32,023 bases of DNA. Source: a virus. The notes under the pieces were generated by a model. That model had not been told where the DNA came from. It made no database searches and saw only the letters and a list, made by a program, of their open reading frames with translations. This document shows, one piece after another, positions 11,640-19,463 of this stretch. The position numbers were made by a program, and so were the translations under genes. The stretch covers positions 1 to 32,023 of IMG/VR virus record IMGVR_UViG_3300025892_000082. One strand, given 5' to 3'. Every line of letters starts with the position of its first letter. Within the stretch, counting starts at the first letter, position 1.

Positions 11640-12431
11640 ATGGTTCAATATCTAAAAAGTAGTGCAAAAAGATATGTAGGAGTTCCCGACTATTTGGGGG
11701 TGATGTACGACTACAATACACGATCAAGAGCAGGGCATTTATTTATCGGCGGATTTAAAAGAAAGCCTGGAATTCGACCCAACGATATCGTACTATTTGA
11801 TGGAAATATAATTTTACCAGCGACCAACAATTATAGAGAAAAGGTTTTTTCGGTAAATCCTGCAACCACTATTAAATTTGAATATGAAAAAACAAATACT
11901 TTAGATCGAGTTAAATGTGGTATAATTCCATTAGATGAACCCGAAATTGGTGAAAGTATTAGTACTGCAAATAATTCCACTCATATATATCAAAATAACA
12001 CTGCCCAAGAACAAAGTATAAAAATATATTGTGATTATAAAGCAGCCGTGGATTCTAAGTTGAGATTTAGAATCACAGAAGTAATCTCTGATAATACTCC
12101 TGTTCGCAGTACGGAACTTTACACTAAAGGTAATTTATGTCCTGGCGCTCCACTTGGATGGCAAAGAATATTAAGATGGGATATTGATAAGATTCCAACT
12201 TTAGGATTCTCTTTGTCAGTGGGAAGGGAACTTGGTGAAAACGAGTTTATTTTCAGAGACTTTATAAATTCACAAAATAGTTATTTTAAGGTTTTGCCCA
12301 ATTATTTTTCAAAACAAGGGTCTAAAGTAGACTGCAGGGCAGACATAACTTTCGAAACGGAAGATGTAAGTGCTATGAATTTAGACCCAGTAGCACAAGT
12401 TGAAATCACAAGCATTATAGGGAGAATGTAA
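11640..12431 (+). CDS. Beta-rich hypothetical protein (263 aa)
   Basis: A 263-residue protein I cannot assign. It looks almost entirely beta (for example FKRKPGIRPNDIVLFDGN and the later STHIYQNNTAQEQSIKIY), is rich in Asn, Thr and Ile, and has no signal peptide or membrane segment. The composition is like that of virion decoration or fibre proteins. Its start has a modest leader (TAGGAAATAAAAAACATG). It is 12 bases after the exonuclease gene and shares its transcript; TATAAATA octamers lie inside that gene but may be chance. A structural role is only an inference. Confidence 0.6.
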   Translation: MVQYLKSSAKRYVGVPDYLGVMYDYNTRSRAGHLFIGGFKRKPGIRPNDIVLFDGNIILPATNNYREKVFSVNPATTIKFEYEKTNTLDRVKCGIIPLDEPEIGESISTANNSTHIYQNNTAQEQSIKIYCDYKAAVDSKLRFRITEVISDNTPVRSTELYTKGNLCPGAPLGWQRILRWDIDKIPTLGFSLSVGRELGENEFIFRDFINSQNSYFKVLPNYFSKQGSKVDCRADITFETEDVSAMNLDPVAQVEITSIIGRM

Positions 12432-12432
12432 T

Positions 12433-12594
12433 ATGATAAATTGGATTAAAGATAGATTAGCTGAAAGAACATCATGGGATGGTGGCGCACTTATTGCAAT
12501 GGGTGTTGTTGCACTGCTCTTTGATGGTTTGATTACATGGGCTGCATACGCAGCGATTGTCTACGGTCTTTGGACTATCTGGAAATCAGAATAA
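12433..12594 (+). CDS. Small membrane protein (53 aa)
   Basis: A 53-residue protein: charged amphipathic start (MINWIKDRLAERTSWDG), then a long hydrophobic stretch (GALIAMGVVALLFDGLITWA with AAYAAIVYGLWTIW), enough for one long or two short membrane helices, and a KSE end. ATG lies one base after the preceding stop, with GGAG just upstream. Very similar small proteins occur in T4-like marine phages, as far as I recall, without known function. The gene ends right before a perfect promoter. Confidence 0.75.
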   Translation: MINWIKDRLAERTSWDGGALIAMGVVALLFDGLITWAAYAAIVYGLWTIWKSE

Positions 12595-12598
12595 ACTA

Positions 12599-12627
12599 TT
12601 GACAAATTTTACGTTATAGAGTATAAT
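12599..12627 (+). promoter_or_regulatory. Perfect-consensus sigma70 promoter
   Basis: TTGACA at 12599-12604 and TATAAT at 12622-12627, 17 bases apart: exact consensus in both boxes and spacing. It drives gp33 and gp59 (ATG at 12673). Confidence 0.92.
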
Positions 12628-12672
12628 AGTAAATTATACGATGTAACGTAAATCTAAGGAGAATTTAATATA

Positions 12673-12897
12673 ATGTTGAAACTTAAGAGTTCAAAAGAAT
12701 TTAGTGAGGAGATAGAAAAACAAGTTTCTAAATTAAACAGTTCATATATTGATACAATCACATACTATTGTGAGAAGAACAATTTAGAAATAGAAAATGT
12801 AGTTTCTCTTTTGAGTCCTTTCATAAAAGAAAAAATTAAATACGAGGCAGAAGGACTGAACATGGTTCAGAAGTCTACAGAAAAATTGCCTCTATGA
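12673..12897 (+). CDS. 33: Late-transcription coactivator gp33
   Basis: A 74-residue helical protein. The part YIDTITYYCEKNNLEIENV followed by LLSPFIKEKIKYEAEGLN and the C-terminal basic-hydrophobic end matches gp33 of T4-like phages, which bridges host RNA polymerase to the sliding clamp so that gp55-directed late promoters are activated. The order gp33-gp59-gp32 is also that of T4. AAGGAG precedes the ATG, and the end overlaps the gp59 start by four bases (ATGA). Its presence fits the TATAAATA late promoters found in this window. T4 gp33 is longer (112 residues). Confidence 0.75.
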   Translation: MLKLKSSKEFSEEIEKQVSKLNSSYIDTITYYCEKNNLEIENVVSLLSPFIKEKIKYEAEGLNMVQKSTEKLPL

Positions 12898-13589
12898 TTA
12901 CCATGTCTGGAAAGAAGATAGATGACTTTGAGGCTTTTAAAATTTACCTTGCAATGAAAACTCATTTTAATAGTGAGTATGATTTTATAAAGTACAAAGG
13001 AAAAGTTTCCCCAAAGAAAGAAACCTATTATAACAGAAGAGACAGAAGAACTTTCGAAGAACTTTCCAGAAGGTTTGATAAAAAAAGTTTGGAAGAATTT
13101 TTACTTGCATTGTTCTTGAATGTAACAGAAAATGGTAATCTTGCTATTTCTCGTAATGAGTTTATGTGGACAGGAAATCTTTTAGATAAAGAATCTTACG
13201 ACACATATAAAAATTGGAAGAAAAGAATTCAAAGTATAAAGTATACGTTTACTAATGATTGTCATGTGTTGTTTACAAAGGCGTCTGAAGAAAATTTAGA
13301 GTTTAATTCCATATTTAAATCTATTGACAATGACTACCCATTTATTGTATTCTTAGAAAAACGTGGAGAACTTTCATTAGAAACTTTAATTATCTTTGAA
13401 AAGATTTTTGCTTTCGTAGATAAGGTCAAAATAAATGATACAACTTATTGGCCTATCTATACTAAGAAAGTAAAAGACTATATGTCTTTCTTAGACATAG
13501 ATGTTAATTATTATGTTAATGTTCTTAGGGACATATTGATTGATGATTATTATGAAGATTATGGTCAATTAATTAAAAAAACTAGTTGA
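12894..13589 (+). CDS. 59: Helicase loader gp59
   Basis: A 231-residue protein matching T4 gp59 (217 residues), the loader that places gp41 helicase on forks coated with gp32. Recognisable parts are GKKIDDFEAFKIYLAMKTHF, the NSEYDFIKYKGKVS segment, YNRRDRRTFEELSRRF, and the all-helical C-terminal half. The start shares four bases with the gp33 stop; a second Met at residue 4 is a possible start. The stop lies inside the -35 box of the gp32 promoter. Identification rests on both sequence pattern and the conserved 33-59-32 order. Confidence 0.88.
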   Translation: MITMSGKKIDDFEAFKIYLAMKTHFNSEYDFIKYKGKVSPKKETYYNRRDRRTFEELSRRFDKKSLEEFLLALFLNVTENGNLAISRNEFMWTGNLLDKESYDTYKNWKKRIQSIKYTFTNDCHVLFTKASEENLEFNSIFKSIDNDYPFIVFLEKRGELSLETLIIFEKIFAFVDKVKINDTTYWPIYTKKVKDYMSFLDIDVNYYVNVLRDILIDDYYEDYGQLIKKTS

Positions 13590-13614
13590 CAAACTTTGGA
13601 TAATATAGTATATT
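13586..13614 (+). promoter_or_regulatory. Sigma70-type promoter of gp32
   Basis: TTGACA at 13586-13591 and TATATT at 13609-13614, with a 17-base spacer. The -35 includes the gp59 stop codon. The leader to the ATG at 13657 is about 35 bases. Confidence 0.85.
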
Positions 13615-13656
13615 AGTACAAATACAAAACGCATATAACGTATAAAGGAGAAAATT

Positions 13657-14565
13657 ATGTCTTTTGCAAACCTTAAAAAAGGTCGCTCTAACTTTGCTCG
13701 CCTTGCGGAAGAGTTGGAAAAAACCCAATCCCCACAACAAACCACATCAAATATCGATGATCGATTTTGGAAACCAACTATTGGTAAAGATGGTAACAGT
13801 TATGCTGTAATTCGTTTCCTTCCCCCTGTAGATGGTGAAGATATTCCTTGGGTTCGTGTGTTCAATCATGGTTTTAAAGGCCCAGGCGGTTGGTTGATTG
13901 ATAACTGTCTTACTACAATCAACAAACAGTGTCCTGTTTGTGAGTCTAATACTGAACTATGGAGTACTGGTTCACAAGACAATCAAAACCTTGCCCGTGA
14001 TCGTAAACGTAAACTTAAGTTCCTTTCGAACATTTATGTTGTAAAAGATCCTGCAAACCCAGATAATGAAGGAAAAGTTTTTCTTTACTCATATGGTAAG
14101 AAAATCTTTGACAAGTTGAACGAGGCAATGAATCCTAATTTTGAAGATGAGTCTCGTTACAACCCATTTGATTTTTGGGATGGTGCCAACTTCAAACTGA
14201 AGTATCGCACTGTTGATGGTTATGGAAATTATGATAAGTCTGAATTCGATTCTCAAGAAGCACTTGCAGATGATGATTCAGAATTGGAAACAATCTATAA
14301 TCAACTATATTCATTGCAAGAGTTTGTAAGTGAAGAGAAGTTCAAGTCTTACGAACAACTCAAGGAACGCCTTGATCGTGTTCTTGGACTTCAACAGTCT
14401 GCAGTTTCAGTAGAAACAGATTTTGTTTCTGATGATTCTTCATACTACACTGAACCTACTCAGACTAAATCTGCGCCTGCGCCAGAACCAAAGTCTGTAC
14501 CATATAATGAAGATGAAGAAGATGATTCAATCTCTTACTTTGAACGTCTTGCAGATGAAAGTTAA
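13657..14565 (+). CDS. 32: Single-stranded DNA-binding protein gp32
   Basis: A 302-residue match to T4 gp32 (301 residues), which coats ssDNA during replication, recombination and repair. The basic N-terminal arm MSFANLKKGRSNFARL carries the cooperativity (LAST-like) region. The OB core begins near residue 36 (RFWKPTIGKDGNSYAVIRFLP). The zinc site is His71, Cys84, Cys92, Cys95, as in T4 H-C-C-C. The C-terminal tail is acidic (NEDEEDDSISYFERLADES), as needed for contacts with replication partners. It uses more C-ending codons than the neighbours and has AAGGAG eight bases upstream, indicating very high expression; a strong terminator follows. Confidence 0.97.
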   Translation: MSFANLKKGRSNFARLAEELEKTQSPQQTTSNIDDRFWKPTIGKDGNSYAVIRFLPPVDGEDIPWVRVFNHGFKGPGGWLIDNCLTTINKQCPVCESNTELWSTGSQDNQNLARDRKRKLKFLSNIYVVKDPANPDNEGKVFLYSYGKKIFDKLNEAMNPNFEDESRYNPFDFWDGANFKLKYRTVDGYGNYDKSEFDSQEALADDDSELETIYNQLYSLQEFVSEEKFKSYEQLKERLDRVLGLQQSAVSVETDFVSDDSSYYTEPTQTKSAPAPEPKSVPYNEDEEDDSISYFERLADES

Positions 14566-14683
14566 ACAGTTGGTGGCACTGAAGTGTTAGTGTAAGACAC
14601 AACACAGAGTCCATACAGGTAATAGAGGGTATACGACACACTCGGCCGCCATCTATTATCGCATACAAAGAACTGAGTGTGGG
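14566..14683 (+). other. Structured 3' untranslated stretch after gp32
   Basis: There is no convincing frame. Complementary segments include GTGTTAGTGT with ACACAACAC around a small loop (14586-14607 region), AATAGA with TCTATT, and CACACTC with GAGTGTG. It lies between the gp32 stop and the terminator at 14684. It may be a stability element of the gp32 mRNA or a small RNA released from it. Confidence 0.4.
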
Positions 14684-14717
14684 AAAGGGTAGGGAGAAAT
14701 CCTTGCCCTTTTTTTTA
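14684..14717 (+). terminator. Rho-independent terminator after gp32
   Basis: AAAGGGTAGGG (14684-14694) pairs with CCTTGCCCTTT (14701-14711), eleven pairs with two wobble pairs, loop AGAAAT, followed by T-rich TTTTTTATTTT. Confidence 0.9.
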
Positions 14718-14842
14718 TTTTAGATATGTTTAAATTACATAGCGAAAATGTGAAAATGACATAAGGGTTTTCTGCACTTGCGAAATAAATATTAGTGTCA
14801 GAATCACTGACATTTCACACATATCATACACAGGAGAATAAA

Positions 14843-14935
14843 ATGAGTGTCGAAGAAATTATTAAGAGTTTGAGTATTCTTACATTATCACTTACTATTG
14901 TGGCTGCAGTTATGTTTATGTCTATTTGGATTTAA
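14843..14935 (+). CDS. Tiny single-span membrane protein (30 aa)
   Basis: A 30-residue peptide, MSVEEIIKSL followed by a hydrophobic helix ending SIWI. CAGGAG lies nine bases before the ATG. An inverted repeat TGTCAG/CTGACA (14796-14812) and AATAAATA (14784-14791), one base off the late octamer, lie upstream and may control it. Such micro-proteins occur often in T4-like phages. The ribosome binding site supports it; function unknown. Confidence 0.6.
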   Translation: MSVEEIIKSLSILTLSLTIVAAVMFMSIWI

Positions 14936-14938
14936 AAG

Positions 14939-15052
14939 ATGTTTAAAAGAATTTTAGAAACTTTTGAACGTATTGGAAGAGCAAGAGCCGCACACGTTCT
15001 TGTACAGCAGGGTTTATACGAAGAAGCAAAAAGAGTTATGTGTAGGGACTGA
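14939..15052 (+). CDS. Tiny basic protein (37 aa)
   Basis: A 37-residue Arg-rich helix-turn-helix-like peptide (MFKRILETFERIGRARAAHV, then LVQQGLYEEAKRVM). It starts three bases after the preceding stop, so translation is probably coupled. I recall this pattern in marine T4-like phages, without function. It converges on the minus-strand tape-measure gene with only seven bases between the stop codons and no obvious bidirectional terminator. Confidence 0.6.
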   Translation: MFKRILETFERIGRARAAHVLVQQGLYEEAKRVMCRD

Positions 15053-15059
15053 AAGGTTC

Positions 15060-17609
15060 CTACCATGCACCTACTAGTGATAATCTAGCATCTCTTACAG
15101 CACCATCAGTATGTCTTACTTCTGGTTTTTGTTTAGGCATAATTGTCGAATTATTAGTTACATTATTCACCGTGTTTTGTTGTGGTGCATTAATAATATT
15201 TGCGGCCTGTTTCGCATCTGCTGTAGATTTATCCATAGCAACACTATCCATCATATTAGATGCTTGTAATTTTTTATTAGGAACGTCACTTGAGGCGGAG
15301 TTTGTGGACAATTTTTCAACATCATTTATTTCACGCAGTTTTTGATCCAGTCTATGCTCTGTTTTCTCTGCAGGGCTCATTGCATCCCATTCCTCTTTGG
15401 ACGGTTCTTTCATATTTGATGTATCTACTGAGACATTTAATTTGTCCAACTCACTCTGTAGTTTTTCCAATTCCGCAGCATCTTCTTCTCTACCCTTGGA
15501 ATCTCTCCCCCAATAAACATTCTCACCACTTTCACTTTTAGAAATTCTATCTTTTGCCTCTGCAATTTTTGCCTGTAGGTCTGCCTTTTGATCTTCAACA
15601 GTTACTTCTGGTACTGCACCTTCCTTACCATCAAATGCACCCATATCCTTTGCCATAAGTCCACCATCAATCGCCATTGACGCAGCAGTACCAAAGCCTG
15701 GAACTATACTAGTGAGTCCAGAAAGTACCTCTAGGCCTGCACCAGAGAAGTCTCCACTAAATGCTCTTTGAGCACCAAATCCTAACCCTGCAAGTAAACC
15801 AACGCCAGGGATCTTTTTCAATAAAGATTTTCCTAGTCCTTTACCAGCAGTTTTACCAGCTGTTGCAGCACCTTTTGCAGCAACACTTGCGGCGCCCTTT
15901 CCAGTTACTCTAGATGCCAGTCCACTTATTTTTGCACCAACGCCTTTTGCCGGCGCTGTTATTTTATCCATAACTGATGACATTTTTGGTGGTATAGAAA
16001 TATTTGGCATTTTTGGAAGATTATCTGATATTGCAGTACCAATACCTTTTATCCTATCAGGCATTGAAGACATTACATTGCTTGCTGCGCTTGCTGTTTT
16101 CATTGCTCCAGTTGCAGCAAGTCCTGCTACTGCACCACCACCAAGTTTCAGTGCATTTGCTCCAAATCTTTTAATTCCCCCCAATGCACCTCTTGCGGCA
16201 TTCAGTCCACCACCGACTAGACTTCTTGCTCTTCCTGTAATTCCAGATCCTGCATTCCTTACTAGATTACCAAGTCTACCAAATCTACCACCGCTTGCTC
16301 TATTTACTACTGAACCAACTCTTCCTAGACCACCTCTTACTGCTCCACCTACTCGTTCTCTAATTCCTTTTTTGGTCAGGGCAGCGGTACCCAATATCCC
16401 GGCAGTTGGGGTGACGGCATCTATTATTCCGCTTAAAAGACCACCACCTTCACCTGAAATTTCATCTAAGTTTCCAGTGTTTTCTGCAATCTGTTCGAGA
16501 AGTTTGATTTGTTTTTTCTCTAATTCTTGTTCTATTTTACTTTCTCTATTACCTTCTCTTTGATTTTCTAAATCTAATGGAGATGGATTGTCAGAAGTAT
16601 CCTGTAAGAATTTTAGAAGATTTACTACTTCTTCTAGATATGGACTGTTTTCTCCAAGTTGTTCTTTTACTTCATCTAATTTTGTTGCAGTAATTTGAGA
16701 AATTTCACTTGGAGCTGATGCCTCTTCTGTAGATAAACTTTGAACATTTTCAGATGGAGATGGAGATGGTATTGTAATATTTTCTCTATCATCTGATATT
16801 GGGGATTCTGATTGTGGGACAGATACTGGGGATTCTGACACATCAAGTCCATAACTTCTTTTAATAGACTCGATTTCATCTTCTCTTGCCTTGTTTGCAT
16901 CTTCTGCCTCTTTTGCAATCTTTGCCTGACGAATTATAGCATTCTTTTGTTCGTCAATAACTTCTTGTTCAGTAATACCTCTTGCAAGTGCTTGTGCTGC
17001 TACTTCTTCCGATGTTATATTTGCTCTTGAGATTGCTTCTTCATTTGATATTTGTGTTCTTAAAACAGAAAATTCTTCTTCTTCAATTTTTCTCTGTTCT
17101 ACAATTCTTCGTTGTCTCTCTTCTTCCTCTGCCTTATTTGCCTTCCTTGTTTCTCTGAATTGTTTAATTCTGTCACCAACAAATGATGCACCAAATGCTA
17201 ATAGTGGACTGCCACTCAATGCACCTGTAATAACTCCACCAATTCCACTAATTGAATTTTCTACTGTCTTTGTTGCAAGATCACCAATAGATTTTTTAAA
17301 TGTAGTGTTTTGTTTGATACTTTCTTGGGATGCTCTTAATATCTCTTGAAGTGCTTTCTTTTCTTGGTCAGTAGCACCTTCTAGTTGTGCCAAATCAGCA
17401 TCAAGAAGGTCAATCTTCTTTTTGGTTTCTTTGAATTCTTTTACAGACACACCTTCTTGCTGTCCAAGAATATCAGCAACTTCTGCAAGGGCCTGTCTAG
17501 CGGCGGCAGATTGCAACTGATCGGTTGCAGCGCCAAATGACGCAGACAATTCCTCTTGGTTTTGTCTGATAAGTTTTTCTGTTACCGCTTTTAGATCAGG
17601 ACTTGCCAT
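15060..17609 (-). CDS. Probable tail tape-measure protein
   Basis: An 849-residue protein, the largest of the minus-strand tail cluster. The order is: N-terminal coiled coils (about 1-265, rich in Glu, Lys, Gln); a Ser/Pro-rich linker (about 270-305); a long Gly/Ala-rich hydrophobic part (about 385-660) with segments such as GGGLNAARGALGGIKRFG and LAGLGFGAQRAF; then a charged region, an Asn-rich stretch (NTVNNVTNNSTI) and LSLVGAW at the end. Coiled coil plus central hydrophobic part is the usual tape-measure design that sets tail length and is ejected with DNA. The position after gp26-gp51 agrees with T4 gp29. No motif match to gp29 itself is claimed; a large hub-associated virion protein is the alternative. 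Confidence 0.65.
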   Translation of the reverse strand: MASPDLKAVTEKLIRQNQEELSASFGAATDQLQSAAARQALAEVADILGQQEGVSVKEFKETKKKIDLLDADLAQLEGATDQEKKALQEILRASQESIKQNTTFKKSIGDLATKTVENSISGIGGVITGALSGSPLLAFGASFVGDRIKQFRETRKANKAEEEERQRRIVEQRKIEEEEFSVLRTQISNEEAISRANITSEEVAAQALARGITEQEVIDEQKNAIIRQAKIAKEAEDANKAREDEIESIKRSYGLDVSESPVSVPQSESPISDDRENITIPSPSPSENVQSLSTEEASAPSEISQITATKLDEVKEQLGENSPYLEEVVNLLKFLQDTSDNPSPLDLENQREGNRESKIEQELEKKQIKLLEQIAENTGNLDEISGEGGGLLSGIIDAVTPTAGILGTAALTKKGIRERVGGAVRGGLGRVGSVVNRASGGRFGRLGNLVRNAGSGITGRARSLVGGGLNAARGALGGIKRFGANALKLGGGAVAGLAATGAMKTASAASNVMSSMPDRIKGIGTAISDNLPKMPNISIPPKMSSVMDKITAPAKGVGAKISGLASRVTGKGAASVAAKGAATAGKTAGKGLGKSLLKKIPGVGLLAGLGFGAQRAFSGDFSGAGLEVLSGLTSIVPGFGTAASMAIDGGLMAKDMGAFDGKEGAVPEVTVEDQKADLQAKIAEAKDRISKSESGENVYWGRDSKGREEDAAELEKLQSELDKLNVSVDTSNMKEPSKEEWDAMSPAEKTEHRLDQKLREINDVEKLSTNSASSDVPNKKLQASNMMDSVAMDKSTADAKQAANIINAPQQNTVNNVTNNSTIMPKQKPEVRHTDGAVRDARLSLVGAW

Positions 17610-17612
17610 TTA

Positions 17613-17942
17613 TTACTTCTTCTTATCTGAATATGCGTTGCCCGCAAAGAATGCGGCCACAATTGCAGCGACAGAAACGAAGTATGTTGCCGCCATGTCA
17701 CCCAGAATCTTTGATGCTTGATCCAATCCTGCAACTACTGCAATCACTACTGCGAAGGGATAGAGTAACATACCGAATAAAGAGAACCAGGCCATTTGAC
17801 GCATTGCATCTCTGCGAGCGTCAGCATCTTCTAGTTCTTTTCTTTTAAACTCAAGATACATCTTTTCTTCTTCTTTTGAAACCTTTCCATCTCCATTAGT
17901 ATCGGCGGGGTGATGTCCAGATGTTTTAATTTCTTCTTCCAT
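17613..17942 (-). CDS. EF-hand membrane protein of the tail cluster
   Basis: A 109-residue protein with a canonical 12-residue EF-hand calcium loop, DTNGDGKVSKEE (residues 14-25; ligands at Asp14, Asn16, Asp18, Val21 backbone, Glu25), followed by a charged helix and two membrane segments (about 48-72 and 84-103), ending DKKK. GAGGAG lies at perfect distance before the ATG, within the end of gp51. It lies between gp51 and the tape measure, so it is made with the tail proteins. A single EF-hand usually needs a partner, so a dimer is likely. Calcium-dependent insertion into the host membrane during ejection is possible, but inferred. Confidence 0.75.
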   Translation of the reverse strand: MEEEIKTSGHHPADTNGDGKVSKEEEKMYLEFKRKELEDADARRDAMRQMAWFSLFGMLLYPFAVVIAVVAGLDQASKILGDMAATYFVSVAAIVAAFFAGNAYSDKKK

Positions 17943-17943
17943 A

Positions 17944-18180
17944 TTAACTCCTCATTGCGTCTTTTCTACGCTTTTCTTCTTCTTTAATATAGTTTATCAA
18001 AAGATTTAAATATATCTCTCTTTCCCACGGTATCATATCTTCTAATTCACTCAAACTATATTTATGGTGCTGCATCAACGCAAAATTATTTCGATACATC
18101 GATGCAAGGGACTCATGATTTAAACTTAGGAAAAAAAATCGGTAATTCCTTTTACTTTCATCGATTTTTTCCATCCACAT
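17944..18180 (-). CDS. 51: Baseplate hub assembly protein gp51-like
   Basis: A 78-residue product at the position of T4 gene 51, directly after gene 26. The conserved-looking part is FFLSLNHESLASMYRNNF followed by HHKYSLSELEDMIPWEREI and a helical basic end. This Ser-x-x-Glu-Leu-x-x-Met-x-x-Trp-Glu-Arg pattern resembles the second half of tail-assembly chaperones. The ATG at 18180 has no ribosome binding site and lies 55 bases inside gp26, in the -1 frame relative to it; translation may instead come by frameshifting on a run of eight T. T4 gp51 catalyses hub assembly and is longer. Confidence 0.65.
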   Translation of the reverse strand: MWMEKIDESKRNYRFFFLSLNHESLASMYRNNFALMQHHKYSLSELEDMIPWEREIYLNLLINYIKEEEKRRKDAMRS

Positions 18181-18848
18181 TTTCTACAAACAATATTTAC
18201 ATCACACGCCGTTTCTGGCATTGTATTGAAAAAATTGTTAATAGATTCAAACTGTTGTTGTGTTAAATTCTCAACAAAAGTTTTTAATTCACTTTCTGAA
18301 TAATCAGACGCATTATATACTTCACTTCCATCAACGATCATGTCAATACAAGTAGCTACAACATCAATTACATCATCTACACTATCTGCAGTTAATACAG
18401 AATTTAAGATATTAAAATCTGGATACTTCATAATAATTTTAATATCTGACGTTAGATTCAATTCATTGGTGTGTCCTTCTTGATTTTCAATCTCTGCCTT
18501 TTCTAAGTCTAATGTGAAAGGAATTTGACAGCCCCCCTGCCCCGCTCCTTCTTCTGTACAATCTTCCCGATTGTAACTCAAACCAATTACGTTTCCAATA
18601 GACTTACTTCTAAGTTTGATGAAAATGTGTTCAATGTCAAATGTAGAAAGTTTATCAACATCTACATCAGATACTAAACAGTTTCCAATAATTTGTTTTA
18701 TCGCATCAATTTTTTCTTGTAACTCTTCTCCCTCTTGTGCCATCAGAAGAATTTTTTCTTCCTTGACCAAAAACGGACGAAATTTCACACTTTCATTTGT
18801 TGATGGTATAGTCAAATCATATGTTGGTGCATTAATTGTAGGTAACAT
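18126..18848 (-). CDS. 26: Baseplate hub assembly protein gp26
   Basis: A 240-residue match to T4 gp26 (208 residues), a hub assembly or chaperone protein. Recognisable parts are VKFRPFLVKEEKILLMAQEG, matching the gp26 N terminus, then LSTFDIEHIFIKLRSKSIGN and, near the end, CRKCGWKKSMKVKGITDFF, a two-cysteine knuckle followed by the G-x-x-DFF ending usual for this family. GAGGAT lies before the ATG. The last codons run GAT TTT TTT TCC TAA, a slippery T run that could send ribosomes into gp51. Confidence 0.85.
   Translation of the reverse strand: MLPTINAPTYDLTIPSTNESVKFRPFLVKEEKILLMAQEGEELQEKIDAIKQIIGNCLVSDVDVDKLSTFDIEHIFIKLRSKSIGNVIGLSYNREDCTEEGAGQGGCQIPFTLDLEKAEIENQEGHTNELNLTSDIKIIMKYPDFNILNSVLTADSVDDVIDVVATCIDMIVDGSEVYNASDYSESELKTFVENLTQQQFESINNFFNTMPETACDVNIVCRKCGWKKSMKVKGITDFFS
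18131..18138 (-). other. Candidate -1 ribosomal frameshift site gp26/gp51
   Basis: Eight T in a row on the minus strand, three codons before the gp26 stop. In the gp26 frame the heptamer T TTT TTT (18138-18132) is an ideal slippery sequence. A shift of -1 enters the gp51 frame (TTT TTT TTC CTA AGT). The gp51 start has no ribosome binding site. Confidence 0.55.
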
Positions 18849-18878
18849 ATTTTATCCTCTTCAAAAATAATTTAATCA

Positions 18879-19463
18879 TTATGGGCCAATGGTGAAACCT
18901 TCCCATCCTTTTAACAACTGTCTTACAAAATCTTTATTTGCAGCATATTCAGAACGATATTTTCTGTAGAACATTGTGATCTGACATTGTGCTGGTTCTT
19001 CGTTTGCATACGCATATTCGACAGGCCCTATGGTTATCGGAAATAGATTTTCAAATCTTACTTTGTGAACCTCTTTTCCTCTCTTATCAATTGTTAAAAA
19101 CTCTGCCATTGGTGCAACATAATCATTATAATATGAAATTTTGTGTGTATTAAAATCTATAACTTGGTGAAACCAATTTTCAAACCAATCTCTTTCATAT
19201 AAGTTTTCACTTAAATATACACTAAATGTCAATTGATCGTATGTAGTCGTATATGGAGCCATTCTTATTGGGCCATAAATTTTTGTTTCCGTTGTCGAAA
19301 TAGATTTCCCTGGCAAAGAAATAGATGGAATACGAAACTTTAAAAAATTGGTTTCACTTGGTAAATAACCAATATTAGGTGGTGTCAATCTAAGTTCATA
19401 TCGATTTGCCTGAGTAAGGCCCTGACTTCCTATATTTGCAATAAAATCATCTATTGACGCCAT
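18879..19463 (-). CDS. Tail-tube-fold protein (gp19/gp54-like)
   Basis: A 194-residue beta-rich protein. The pattern FLKFRIPSISLPGKSIST followed by IYGPIRMAPYTTTYDQLTFSVYLSENLYERDWFENWF, then a late FENLFPITIGPVEYAYANEEPAQ, is that of the T4 gp19/gp54/gp48 tube fold: N-terminal strands, a helix with Trp, and the strand pair after FP. The main tube protein gp19 normally lies near the sheath gene, so in this cluster a baseplate tube initiator such as gp54 is more likely. TAGGAGA is placed well before the ATG, inside the preceding gene's end. Confidence 0.65.
   Translation of the reverse strand: MASIDDFIANIGSQGLTQANRYELRLTPPNIGYLPSETNFLKFRIPSISLPGKSISTTETKIYGPIRMAPYTTTYDQLTFSVYLSENLYERDWFENWFHQVIDFNTHKISYYNDYVAPMAEFLTIDKRGKEVHKVRFENLFPITIGPVEYAYANEEPAQCQITMFYRKYRSEYAANKDFVRQLLKGWEGFTIGP

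Noticed and set aside
16078-16563. 161-codon plus-strand frame opposite the tape-measure gene
   Set aside because: Pro/Ala/Leu-rich antisense of Gly/Ala-rich codons; no ribosome binding site; shadow of the minus-strand gene.
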